From contig JAFXOV010000044.1 of NCBI GenBank assembly GCA_017528425.1, positions 1-64,000 on the forward strand: DNA of 64,000 nt, given 5' to 3'. Position 1 is the stretch's first letter. Every line of letters begins with the position of its first letter. The DNA comes from Elusimicrobiota bacterium (GTDB taxonomy: Bacteria > Elusimicrobiota > Endomicrobiia > Endomicrobiales > Endomicrobiaceae). Below, one piece after another: positions 9,637 to 18,154 of this stretch. Below the pieces are notes generated by a model that saw only the letters and a program-made list of their open reading frames with translations, had not been told where the DNA came from and made no database searches. The position numbers and the translations under genes were made by a program.

Positions 9637-11373
9637 CTACTCTGCTCCTTCTGTCAATAACTTTGTAGCAGCACCATATTTCCAACCAAAAGTATCCATC
9701 AAAGTATTCAAAACTCTTCTTACTTCAGAATCTTCCTGATCTGCTTTAATACCATTAAACCTATCCTTCGCAATAGCTTCATCTATTTCGGTTGCGTGTT
9801 GAATTAAACCCGTAACCATACTTGATGTAGGTTCATAGTCGGAAACAACTCCTATCCAAGATCTTTCATTAATAAAAATAACTGTTTCTCCTTTTTGTGC
9901 ATCCCATTTTCCAACTAACTGTCCTTTGCTGTAAATATTCTTCGATATTATTCTTTCGTTTAAACTTTCATAAACTAACTCTTTGTCCATATTGTACCAT
10001 TGTGTTGTTCCTGTTTTTCTGTCCCAAGTGGAAACCAACTTATCTTCGTTCCAAAAAAAGTCTTTAATAATCTCTTTAGAATCAATGTTAGGTCTCTCTT
10101 CACTACTACCATCTGTAACATAAACAGGTTTCCCGTTCTCATACCAGGTATACGTTCCTTTACCGCCAAACATAGTATCGGAATGATTAATTACATGATC
10201 TATTTCTCCGGCCTCGTTATAAACGTATTCCTGCCAAACTTCACCGTCTTCATCTTTAACTACTTTTATTGTTCCGTCTTCATTGTAATCAATATTTTTT
10301 AAAGTCGTATATAATTCCTTACCGTCTATATCGTATTTTGTTACTTCGGCATAAGAACCGTCTGCTCTAACGTTTACCGTATATCCGTCAAAATATCTCG
10401 TAATTACGGCTTCCTGATCGTTAACGGTATAAGATGCTGTTCCATGTTCATCGTAATAAGTTTTATTTTTTGTAAGATTATCCAAATGAAAATCCATTAT
10501 TCTGTTTCCCTTGTCATCTTGTTTGTAATAATATTCTCTTACGATAAAGCCATCCGTATTTTTGACATATTTAGTCTTTCCTTCCAAATCAAAAAAGGTT
10601 TCATTGTATACCAAAGGATTTATATCCGCTTCACCGTTGTCTGTTGCATACATATTGTGTGTATATTCTCTAATTGATGTCATTAAACCGGTGTTGGTAG
10701 TATTTTCTTTTGTTTTTGTTACCTTTAATGTTTTTCTTGTTAAATCTTTTGTATCTGCTGTATACTCTACATCCGCATACAAATATGTTCTTTGAATGTA
10801 TCCGTTAAAATCAACATCAACCATACTTCTTCCGTATTTATCGAAATAAGATCTTCCGCCGGTCATTTCATTTTTTATATAATGAACCTTTGATCCCTGT
10901 CCGCTGTAAACATACGATGCCGTCAAGTTTTTATCTTTATCGAAGGTTTTAGATACTTTTCCTTCTCCGTTTAATGTTTTGTATCCTAAAAGTCTTTCTT
11001 CTTTATCAAAAACTTCCTGTAATAATCCGCTGCCTTTTACCGTTCTCGTCGCACCGGAAAATTCTCCGTCGGAATTATAATTTTTACTTACTCCGCCCAA
11101 AGAAAAAGACATAGATCCGTCTTTACCAATACTCAAAGCTAATTTACCGTCGGATGTATAATAAACTCTATTACCGCTGGAATCAGTTGCGACTACAGGT
11201 CTGTTAGGTAAAACTCTCACCATTTGTTTAGGTTTAGCGAAATCTCTTAAGTCGGAAACTGATCGACCATGAGGTCCGAAAGAATAAGGATTGGGACCTT
11301 GCAGAAAAGATGCTTGTATATTATTAGTTATAAGAAATAAAAGCGATATTATTAAAGCTTGTATTTTCTTCAT
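9637..11373 (-). CDS. Secreted YD/RHS-like repeat protein
   Basis: This 578-residue protein has a clear signal peptide (MKKIQALIISLLFLITNNIQA, cleavage near residue 21) and then short beta-hairpin-like repeats of the form aromatic-x-D-x-x-G-x (for example SYFDKYGRSM, YTSDGKLAL, YDIDGKEL, YNEAGEIDH). These resemble the YD repeats of RHS/wall-associated proteins, but the RHS core signature and a toxin tip are not seen. The last 60 residues (ending KLLTEGAE) are non-repetitive. AAGGAGG precedes the ATG. It is the first gene of an operon with the small TM protein and giant protein 1, read from the boxed promoter at 11401-11455. Likely periplasmic or surface located; ligand unknown. Confidence 0.85.
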   Translation of the reverse strand: MKKIQALIISLLFLITNNIQASFLQGPNPYSFGPHGRSVSDLRDFAKPKQMVRVLPNRPVVATDSSGNRVYYTSDGKLALSIGKDGSMSFSLGGVSKNYNSDGEFSGATRTVKGSGLLQEVFDKEERLLGYKTLNGEGKVSKTFDKDKNLTASYVYSGQGSKVHYIKNEMTGGRSYFDKYGRSMVDVDFNGYIQRTYLYADVEYTADTKDLTRKTLKVTKTKENTTNTGLMTSIREYTHNMYATDNGEADINPLVYNETFFDLEGKTKYVKNTDGFIVREYYYKQDDKGNRIMDFHLDNLTKNKTYYDEHGTASYTVNDQEAVITRYFDGYTVNVRADGSYAEVTKYDIDGKELYTTLKNIDYNEDGTIKVVKDEDGEVWQEYVYNEAGEIDHVINHSDTMFGGKGTYTWYENGKPVYVTDGSSEERPNIDSKEIIKDFFWNEDKLVSTWDRKTGTTQWYNMDKELVYESLNERIISKNIYSKGQLVGKWDAQKGETVIFINERSWIGVVSDYEPTSSMVTGLIQHATEIDEAIAKDRFNGIKADQEDSEVRRVLNTLMDTFGWKYGAATKLLTEGAE

Positions 11374-11400
11374 AAAATACCTCCTTTTTCTCCTATACTA

Positions 11401-11455
11401 ATTATAATAAATATATATAAAATTTCGTCGAAAAAATTGTAAAATTTTTGTAAAA
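11401..11455 (-). promoter_or_regulatory. Boxed promoter P3 (giant 1 operon)
   Basis: On the minus strand a perfect TATAAT (11406-11401) lies 27 nt before the ATG. Exactly 28 bp upstream is a 21-bp box (11435-11455) with half-sites TTTACAA and TTTACAA, 11 bp apart. No -35 hexamer is recognisable. The same box and spacing occur at 16543-16597 and 47515-47569. The box begins immediately after the stop codon of the upstream gene. Confidence 0.75.
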
Positions 11456-11457
11456 AA

Positions 11458-12240
11458 TTACATCAATTTATTGTAGTTTATATCATAAACTTCATAGATT
11501 TCGAAAGTTGTTTCATCAACAACCAACGGGAAATTTTTTGGCGGTATTATTTCCCTGCCAAGAACTATAATATTTTTATTTTCCAATGAAGACAAATCTT
11601 TTCCACCTTTGTACAACATATAATTGTCGCTAAATTCGTCTACCAAAACAAAAGCGGTATAATCTTTATCATTCAAATCTTTTCTGTTAAAAGCAACAAC
11701 ATTACCTTTTATAACATCAAACAATATAGGTTTATTAAGAATTGTATTTGCTTCTACTCTTAATTTTGCTCTCTTCAAAGATTTTTCTCTCATTGTAACG
11801 GTTTCTTTGTCACCGTCAGCCGATTGACTTTGTTCAATACCTGTACCGACGGTTTCTCCTGTATCTTTAAATATAAGTTTCTTTACCCCGATAAACAATC
11901 TTACAGGATTACCGTCTATAGTCTCATTGTTTTTGGCTTCTCTGAATTCTCCTATAACACTGCAATTTTCATCTACATGTTCCGAAACATCTTCCTGTAT
12001 TCCTTCTAACACATAGAATAGTCTGTTATTTCCTTTTAAATAATAAACACCGTTCGATGCTTTCTTCAAACTTCCGGAAACATTCATTAATAATGCAGTT
12101 GTTTGATAATGTTTATTCGATTCCCATTTATTTCTCATATATTTCATAACAATCATTGGTCCAACAGCGACGAGAATTGCCAAAATAACAACGATACTTC
12201 CAATGATAATCCACTTCGTACTTTTGTTAGATTTTTCCAT
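11458..12240 (-). CDS. Membrane-anchored protein of unknown function
   Basis: A 260-residue protein with a short basic N-terminus, one strong TM helix (about 10-31) and a soluble remainder. The soluble part seems to hold two similar beta-rich halves, each with a stretch like VYYLKGNNRLFYV or NKPILFDVIKGNVVAFNRKD followed by a loop and a hydrophobic strand; this reminds me of OB-like or small beta-barrel domains, but I do not recognise a family. It has its own sigma70-type promoter (12293-12321) and ends 2 nt before the P3 box of the next operon. It probably faces the periplasm, near the secreted proteins on either side. Confidence 0.8.
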   Translation of the reverse strand: MEKSNKSTKWIIIGSIVVILAILVAVGPMIVMKYMRNKWESNKHYQTTALLMNVSGSLKKASNGVYYLKGNNRLFYVLEGIQEDVSEHVDENCSVIGEFREAKNNETIDGNPVRLFIGVKKLIFKDTGETVGTGIEQSQSADGDKETVTMREKSLKRAKLRVEANTILNKPILFDVIKGNVVAFNRKDLNDKDYTAFVLVDEFSDNYMLYKGGKDLSSLENKNIIVLGREIIPPKNFPLVVDETTFEIYEVYDINYNKLM

Positions 12241-12292
12241 AGATCATTCCCCTTATATTGTTAAAAAATTTTAAATATTTTTATTTCTTTAT

Positions 12293-12321
12293 ATTATAAC
12301 ACTAAAAAAACTTTTTTTCAA
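12293..12321 (-). promoter_or_regulatory. Sigma70-type promoter for the 260-aa membrane protein
   Basis: TTGAAA (12321-12316) and TATAAT (12298-12293) are separated by 17 bp on the minus strand, about 50 nt upstream of the start codon. The repeated 21-bp box is absent, so this gene appears to be regulated differently from its neighbours. Confidence 0.65.
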
Positions 12322-12445
12322 CATAAAAGTTATTTTTTTATTATCATACAAAACATAATTATAACTCTATAAAATTTAGAAATATAATTTTATTTTGAAA
12401 TGTTATTAAAAATAACGAACTAACTACCAAATTTTAATTTATTGA

Positions 12446-12488
12446 CATAAAAAATATCCGGCATATTTCTATGCAGGATATTTTTATT
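12446..12488. terminator. Intrinsic terminator after the 1330-aa secreted protein
   Basis: Inverted repeat with arms AAATATCC-GCAT and ATGC-GGATATTT around a 6-nt loop, with one unpaired base on each arm and T-runs on both sides. It is 17 nt past the stop codon of the minus-strand gene. The other strand has no gene that needs it. Confidence 0.8.
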
Positions 12489-12504
12489 TAAATCATATTG
12501 CCGA

Positions 12505-15500
12505 TTAGAACAATAACTGCCAAGCATTTTCCAATTGTTGTTGAATATTCTCGTTCTTGCTTTCATCCCATTTGAAGCTATAGCCTTGTTCTGCGAGTTT
12601 AGCAATATTCTCATCAGTATTTTTACTAACCCAACCATATTCTCCATCAGCTTTCTCTATCGCATCATTAATAAATCCGGATTCACAGAATTTAGAAGCA
12701 TAACCCTTTGCTTCAAGGTCTGCTTTAATCTCATCAGCATCCATACCAGCCTTAACCATACATGCTATTTGAATTTCTGCTTTTACAGTATCTACATCAT
12801 CTTTACCGGCGAATCCACCACTATAACCTGTATTCATTGTCATTAATAAGCAGTGTTCACCAACAGTATTTTTATCACTCCAATCTACATTAACATCACC
12901 CATAAACATTACTTTTGTAGAATCTTCGCCACCTTTTCTAATCTGCTCTTGTACTTTAGTTGCAGTTTCTTCATCTACTTTAACAATAACAGTTTCACCT
13001 TCTACTGCATGGAATCCTGTACCATCCATAATGTTTATACTTGCTGCATTAACAGCAACATAATTATCAACTACATTGCCTTCTTCATCTTTAACAACCA
13101 ATACACCATCTACATATTCAATTTGATCAGTAGATATTCCCAAAGCTTCTGCCAAGTTAGTTTTCATTTCATCGATTTGGTCTTCATCAGTTACAACATT
13201 GCCTTCTACTGCAGGATCGGATTCAGTATTTACATCTACTCTTATGTTGGTTTCTTCGTAAACATTGGTTACAACATTCCTTTGTGTGCTATATGCCTGT
13301 GCTCCACCTAACAATATTGTATTAGTAAGAGTGTAACCTGCAGCACATGTTTTAGTATCGCTATTTGTTGTTCTACCTTGAACTGAATATTGGATATGCG
13401 AATCTTTTCTTGAGGCGGTTACAGAACCATTTGTTTTTGTAACTGATTCATAATCTACATCACTATAATCCGCACTACCGGTAACACCATCTGTTCCCGG
13501 CATATTATCGCCATCCCATGTACTCATAGCTATTGTTGTTTGAGCTACAGCGGTTGCACCACCATTAGAGAATGTTAACATATTTACTATATCTGTGCCG
13601 GTATAACCGAGTTTAGCTAAATTCATATTCAATGCTCCGCCAAAAGCACTGTTCAATGCTGCAATAGATCCACCATTTCTGTTAGCAAAAGCATCTTTAA
13701 CTGTCGGAACAGCAAGTTTGGCTTGTTCACTAGCTATTGAATTATTCTTATTTACTTTATTTACATTTGTATTATCTGATACAGCATCATTACCTTTTGT
13801 TCTTTGTTGTTTTAAAAGAGATGAACGAACAGCAACAGCCCCTGTCTCAGTTACTTCAGAAGCAAGTGTAGCAAGGTTGATATATTTTTGTCCTGCTTTA
13901 TTAATTGCTTTCTTTTCTGCTTTTGTATATTTTTCCTTATCACCATAAGAATTAGAGAAAGAATCAAATGCATCTTCAACCATATCTGTAGCCAATTGCG
14001 AAATTTCAGCAATCGCAGTTCTTATAGCACCTTCAGCAGAATCACTTGACCCTGTAGTATTAAAACCTGTATTAATTGATAATAAATCCAATGCACCTGT
14101 AAGAATATATAATGCAACCATATCTGCTTCTGCACTGGAATTTAAATCGCTAGAAACATTAATACCAAAAGCACTAAGCATCTTAGATACATCTAAATTT
14201 CCACTCTTTGCAGCAGTCCTGATATAAGAAACGATTTTTTTAGCACTCTTACCACTATCTCTTAAAGACAACTGACCATTTTTAACCGTAAATTCTCCAC
14301 TCTTTTTAAGTTGATCAATTGATTTTCCCGTAATAGCAGAAACTAAATCGAAAATGGCTTTAACAAATTTATTGTTATTATATTCCATTTTGTCTCTTTG
14401 GTTGTTTTCATCACTTACAGCAAACTCACCATCAATACTAAATGTGTTGATATCCAAACCGAATTTTTTCAAAATATCTGCCAATTCCGTATCAGATACA
14501 TCTATATTAACATCTTCAGAATATTTAAAGGCATTTGCTATAGCATTTACTTTGTTCATATCAAGGAAGCCATTTGTAGTAAGTGCAGCATAGTTTGCAG
14601 AATTTTTATCAAACATTTGATCAGCATAGATACTTATAGAAGAAATTCTTGTTCCCGTTCCAGGTATTGCCTCATATGCACCAGTCTCACTATTATATTT
14701 ATATTTTGAAGGGTCAACATTACCATTTGCAATCATATCATTATATTCATTTATCAAATCTTGTCTTGCAGCTTGATTTTTAAATGGGTTAGCACCATCA
14801 TTCAAACCACCTACTGCGGTAAACAACTGCCTTCCCCATTGATCAAATATGGTAGTTGTTCCAACTTTTTCACCATTCTGATCTGTTCCGTTTGCATTGA
14901 AAAATGCAGTGATAACACCATTTTCGGAATAACTATACAAACCTACTGTAGTTCCCTCAGCATTAACAATATAACTTGGTCTGTTATTTGCAAAGTATGT
15001 TGTTTGGTTTGTTGTATAATCATAAGAAGATATTGCAGTATTGTTAGCAGAATAACGAGTTACTGAAGAAATTTGTCCTTTGAATTCGGACATTCCATTT
15101 TCTTTCATATATTTTTTCAAATCATCTTCATTAACCGTACCTTTAGATTTATAAGAATATTTTGCTTTATCTTCATCACTCAATTTCTTCCATTCTTCTT
15201 CAGTTTTCATATTACCTTTGTCATCATAATAACCATCTGCACCATATCTTACTTCTGCCGGAATTTCATTTAACAATTCACCACTATTTATTGTTGCTAC
15301 AGGATCATCACTCCAACTATAGAACTGATAAGCAGTATCCGTTCTTACACCATTTTGGTCGTAAGTTATAGCTGTATAGTTACATGTCCAATGACCGGAT
15401 GCAGTACCATTTTCTGTGCTATCCAATTCAAATGTTGCAGTTTGCATACCGATTTGGAAACCTTTATCATCATAAACATATAACTGGGTAGGTCTTATCC

Positions 15501-16497
15501 CGCCGGTTGTAGGATCACTCGTATAAGTTATTTGAGGTTTTCCATTCTCAGAAATTGTTAAAGAAGGACCTGTTACACCTGAACCGATTTGAATGCTTGC
15601 GGAAAAGTTCACACCGCTTGACAAAGTTTCTATTAACTTTGAGTATAAATTTCCGGATATTTTTGTTTTTGAAATTTCATAACCACTCTTAACTTCTTCT
15701 TCTGTTAAATCTTTTACTGCTTTCTTATCGCCTTTTTTATGATAAGTAAAAGCATCTTTTGCCTCAGCACTCAATTTGTTATACACATCAGCCGAAATCA
15801 TTCCTTTGTCGGCTTTATAATACACATCACCTTCTGAATGCTTTGTAAATTTTTTCTTATCTTCTTTAGATAAGTTGTTATACTCTTCTTCGGTTATTGT
15901 TTTGCCGGCAGCATTATGATAACCATCCTCTTTATATTTTTCCGAACTACCAAATTTTTTCTTATCTTCATCTGACAATTTGTCATACTGTTCTTTCGAT
16001 ATTGTACCTGTACCATAATAACCATCTTTTCCATAAGTTTTCGTCGTCATAATATTTCCGTCAGAATCCATTTCCGTAACAGCCAAAGATGCCTCAGTAA
16101 ACCCCATGTCCATTAAAAATGATTCCATTGAATCGTGTTTTAACAATTCATTTAAGTCTGAACCTCTTAAATTGACACCGGTTACAGACCAAATTCCACC
16201 ATCGTTGTTGCAAGTAAATCTTGCACCATAGCTATCATACAATTGGAACTGACCACCTGCTGCTTGGTAAGATACCAAACTGCCTGCATAATAACCAAAT
16301 ACTGCCGTTAAATTCCCGCTTAACATATCGTCCGGGGATCCAACCTTAATTGTTACACTTTTTGAGCTAGTAGAACCCGAATAGTAAGAACTGAATTCTT
16401 TACCATACTTCGAGTAAGAATAGGCGAACAAAGTGCTTACGCCAAGACCTACACTTAAAACCATTGCCAAGACAAAAGACATAAATTTTTTGTTCAT
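12505..16497 (-). CDS. Large secreted repeat-containing protein (1330 aa)
   Basis: The start at 16497 is preferred over an in-frame one at 16530 because AGGAGG lies 7 nt before it and it begins a typical signal peptide (MNKKFMSFVLAMVLSVGLG, cleavage near LFA). Residues about 140-290 hold repeats of roughly 35 residues built on EEYNNLSKEDKKKF and DGYY, with another copy near 430 (EEEWKKLSDEDKAKY). A Tyr/Thr/Asn/Gly-rich region with YD-like turns follows, then a less repetitive C-terminal half containing an acidic NTESDPAVEGNVV region. No catalytic motif or known family is recognised. It is transcribed alone from boxed promoter P1 and closed by a strong terminator. Likely a surface or extracellular protein, possibly co-produced with the giants because of the shared promoter. 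Confidence 0.85.
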   Translation of the reverse strand: MNKKFMSFVLAMVLSVGLGVSTLFAYSYSKYGKEFSSYYSGSTSSKSVTIKVGSPDDMLSGNLTAVFGYYAGSLVSYQAAGGQFQLYDSYGARFTCNNDGGIWSVTGVNLRGSDLNELLKHDSMESFLMDMGFTEASLAVTEMDSDGNIMTTKTYGKDGYYGTGTISKEQYDKLSDEDKKKFGSSEKYKEDGYHNAAGKTITEEEYNNLSKEDKKKFTKHSEGDVYYKADKGMISADVYNKLSAEAKDAFTYHKKGDKKAVKDLTEEEVKSGYEISKTKISGNLYSKLIETLSSGVNFSASIQIGSGVTGPSLTISENGKPQITYTSDPTTGGIRPTQLYVYDDKGFQIGMQTATFELDSTENGTASGHWTCNYTAITYDQNGVRTDTAYQFYSWSDDPVATINSGELLNEIPAEVRYGADGYYDDKGNMKTEEEWKKLSDEDKAKYSYKSKGTVNEDDLKKYMKENGMSEFKGQISSVTRYSANNTAISSYDYTTNQTTYFANNRPSYIVNAEGTTVGLYSYSENGVITAFFNANGTDQNGEKVGTTTIFDQWGRQLFTAVGGLNDGANPFKNQAARQDLINEYNDMIANGNVDPSKYKYNSETGAYEAIPGTGTRISSISIYADQMFDKNSANYAALTTNGFLDMNKVNAIANAFKYSEDVNIDVSDTELADILKKFGLDINTFSIDGEFAVSDENNQRDKMEYNNNKFVKAIFDLVSAITGKSIDQLKKSGEFTVKNGQLSLRDSGKSAKKIVSYIRTAAKSGNLDVSKMLSAFGINVSSDLNSSAEADMVALYILTGALDLLSINTGFNTTGSSDSAEGAIRTAIAEISQLATDMVEDAFDSFSNSYGDKEKYTKAEKKAINKAGQKYINLATLASEVTETGAVAVRSSLLKQQRTKGNDAVSDNTNVNKVNKNNSIASEQAKLAVPTVKDAFANRNGGSIAALNSAFGGALNMNLAKLGYTGTDIVNMLTFSNGGATAVAQTTIAMSTWDGDNMPGTDGVTGSADYSDVDYESVTKTNGSVTASRKDSHIQYSVQGRTTNSDTKTCAAGYTLTNTILLGGAQAYSTQRNVVTNVYEETNIRVDVNTESDPAVEGNVVTDEDQIDEMKTNLAEALGISTDQIEYVDGVLVVKDEEGNVVDNYVAVNAASINIMDGTGFHAVEGETVIVKVDEETATKVQEQIRKGGEDSTKVMFMGDVNVDWSDKNTVGEHCLLMTMNTGYSGGFAGKDDVDTVKAEIQIACMVKAGMDADEIKADLEAKGYASKFCESGFINDAIEKADGEYGWVSKNTDENIAKLAEQGYSFKWDESKNENIQQQLENAWQLLF

Positions 16498-16542
16498 GGC
16501 TACACCTCCTAAAATAAATTTAACTCCCACTTCTCTGCTATT

Positions 16543-16597
16543 ATTATAGTTTTTTGTTTAAAAAAAGTTTAGAATAAATTGTGAAATTTTTGTAAAA
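16543..16597 (-). promoter_or_regulatory. Boxed promoter P1 (1330-aa secreted protein)
   Basis: On the minus strand, TATAAT (16548-16543) is preceded after exactly 28 bp by the 21-bp box at 16577-16597, with half-sites TTTACAA and TTCACAA 11 bp apart. No convincing -35 is present. The -10 is 45 nt upstream of the ATG at 16497. Confidence 0.75.
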
Positions 16598-16725
16598 CTT
16601 TAAAACTCAAATTAAACAAAATCCTTAACAATAGGCTACCCTGCTTATGTTTAGTATAGTACACACTATATTTTTTTTCAATATTTTTATAAAATATCAA
16701 AAATTTTTGTACCGGAGTACTTAAA

Positions 16726-17130
16726 ATGAACAAGTTTGATTACAGAATACCTTATGCGGATACGGATAAGATGGGCGTAGTTTACCATTCAAACTATTTA
16801 AAATATTTTGAAATGGGCAGAACAGAACTTATGAGGCAAATAGGATATACATACGACGAAATGGAAAAACAAGGTTTTTATTTCCCTGTTGTATGTGCAC
16901 AGTGCAACTATCATGCACCTGCTCATTACGACGATTTTATAACAGTCGAAACTACAATATCGGAACTTAAACATGTGACGGTTACTTTCAGTTATAAAAT
17001 AAAATGCAATGATAAACTATTGGTTACAGGTTTTACTAAGCACCCGTTGGTAAATTATGCCTTTAAGCCGACAAGAATACCGCAAAATATAAGAGAACTA
17101 CTTATTCCGCATATAGAAACAGCCGAGTAG
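16726..17130 (+). CDS. ybgC: YbgC/4-hydroxybenzoyl-CoA thioesterase family acyl-CoA thioesterase
   Basis: A 134-residue single hot-dog-fold protein, normal length for the family. The signature YADTDKMGVVYHSNYLKYFE spans 10-29, with Asp14 as the expected catalytic residue, followed by the family's GRTELMR. Members hydrolyse short or long acyl-CoA thioesters in the cytosol; in proteobacteria YbgC sits with Tol-Pal genes, but that context is absent here. The next gene, tadA, follows after 30 nt on the same strand, so they are probably co-transcribed. Substrate cannot be predicted from sequence. Confidence 0.9.
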   Translation: MNKFDYRIPYADTDKMGVVYHSNYLKYFEMGRTELMRQIGYTYDEMEKQGFYFPVVCAQCNYHAPAHYDDFITVETTISELKHVTVTFSYKIKCNDKLLVTGFTKHPLVNYAFKPTRIPQNIRELLIPHIETAE

Positions 17131-17160
17131 TTGAAATATCGAGGAGCTTAGAACGGCGAG

Positions 17161-17637
17161 ATGAAAAAACAAAAGTGGACAGATCAAGATATTTATTTTA
17201 TGCAACAGGCATTAAAATGTGCCAAAACAGCACAAGAAAAAGATGAAGTACCTGTAGGTGCCGTTATTGTAAAAGATAATAAAATTATTGCAAAGGGATA
17301 TAATAAAAGTATTACATTAAAAGATACTACCGCTCATGCTGAAATCGTTGCTATAAGAAAAGCTTGTAAAAAACTAAACAATTACAGATTAAACGATTGT
17401 TCTATATATGTTACCATTGAACCGTGTTCCATGTGTATGGGGGCATTAATTCTTGCAAGAATAAAAAATTTATATTTCGGTGCGAAAGATATTAAAGCAG
17501 GTGCTTGCGGAAGTATTTTAGATATTTCAAAAGCAAAGACAAATCACAAAATAAAAATATATAGTGGACTTTTAGAGCAAGATTGTGCTAAAATAATAAA
17601 AGAGTTCTTTAAAAACAAACGAAACAACAACTCATAA
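17161..17637 (+). CDS. tadA: tRNA-specific adenosine deaminase
   Basis: A 158-residue zinc-dependent cytidine/deoxycytidylate-deaminase-fold protein with the ligand/catalytic motifs HAE (59-61, Glu61 as proton shuttle) and PCSMC (88-92), plus the N-terminal family pattern ending in EVPVGAVIV. TadA converts adenosine to inosine at the wobble position of tRNA-Arg(ACG), needed to read CGN codons. GAGGAG lies 14 nt before the start, a long spacing, but an in-frame ATG at codon 14 would remove family residues. The tmRNA gene begins 6 nt after the stop codon. Confidence 0.95.
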   Translation: MKKQKWTDQDIYFMQQALKCAKTAQEKDEVPVGAVIVKDNKIIAKGYNKSITLKDTTAHAEIVAIRKACKKLNNYRLNDCSIYVTIEPCSMCMGALILARIKNLYFGAKDIKAGACGSILDISKAKTNHKIKIYSGLLEQDCAKIIKEFFKNKRNNNS

Positions 17638-17643
17638 CGTTTT

Positions 17644-18035
17644 GGGGGTGAGTTGGGTTCGACGGGAATGAAAGATGTAAAGAGTGCAAGTCCGAGTTGG
17701 TCGATGGCTCGGTTACTAATCGACCGAAAAAGAAACGACAAACAAATCGTTCCTAACATGATGTTGAAACCTATGGTTCCAGCATTCATGCCTATAGCTG
17801 CTTAACTCAGCTACGGTTTACCTTTGACACCTGCTATTAGGATAAACCGACAAGAGCAGGTTAGTGTTAATTTGCTTGTTCCGTCAAGCTAGCATGAAAT
17901 TCTAACGGGACTGGTTTATAAAACAATTCCGTCCGGTAATGGTTTTATAAACGAGATAAATCTTTCCGGACTAAACTTGTAGTACTCTTACTGAAACGTT
18001 TTCGGACGCGGGTTCAATTCCCGCCACCTCCACCA
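17644..18035 (+). ncRNA. ssrA: tmRNA (ssrA), one-piece
   Basis: The 5' GGGGGTG pairs with 3' CACCTCC (one G-U) to form the acceptor stem, followed by encoded ACCA. The tRNA-like half shows GGGTTCGACGGG near the 5' end and the T-arm GCGGGTTCAATTCCCGC near the 3' end. A clean first pseudoknot is visible: CCGAG/CTCGG nested with GGTCGA/TCGACC. tmRNA rescues stalled ribosomes and tags the incomplete protein for proteolysis. The 392-nt length is normal. It lies 6 nt after tadA with no obvious promoter of its own, so it may be processed from the ybgC-tadA transcript or use a promoter inside tadA. Confidence 0.97.
17737..17805 (+). other. Predicted tmRNA tag reading frame
   Basis: Eleven unpaired nt after pseudoknot 1, the same distance as in E. 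coli, a GAC triplet opens a 22-codon frame ending in GCT GCT TAA. The tag would begin DKQIVPN and end FMPIAA. The terminal AA is what tail-specific proteases recognise. It is longer than the usual 8-15 residues and contains four Met residues. The resume codon is inferred from spacing only. Confidence 0.55.
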
Positions 18036-18064
18036 AGAATTAAAGAACTTTTACTTTAAAATTC

Positions 18065-18099
18065 AAAAGGCAGATGATTTTATTCATCTGCCTTTTTTT
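18065..18099. terminator. Bidirectional terminator between ssrA and giant gene 2
   Basis: Perfect stem AAGGCAGATGA/TCATCTGCCTT around a short T-rich loop, followed by seven T on the plus strand and TTTT on the minus strand. It is placed to end both the plus-strand ybgC-tadA-ssrA unit and the converging giant gene, which stops at 18155. Confidence 0.9.
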
Positions 18100-18154
18100 C
18101 TATAGGTAAGTCGTTAACTATACATTGTAATTTGTAAATTATAAATTGCCGTTT

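Noticed and set aside
11434-11460. AT-rich inverted sequence after the 260-aa membrane protein as its terminator
   Set aside because: Pairing is only A-T and weak, and the sequence is better explained as the shared promoter box.
16498-16725. A sigma70 promoter for the ybgC-like gene
   Set aside because: TTAACA at 16625 and TATAGT at 16655 are 24 bp apart, too far to act together; no better pair was found, so none is claimed.
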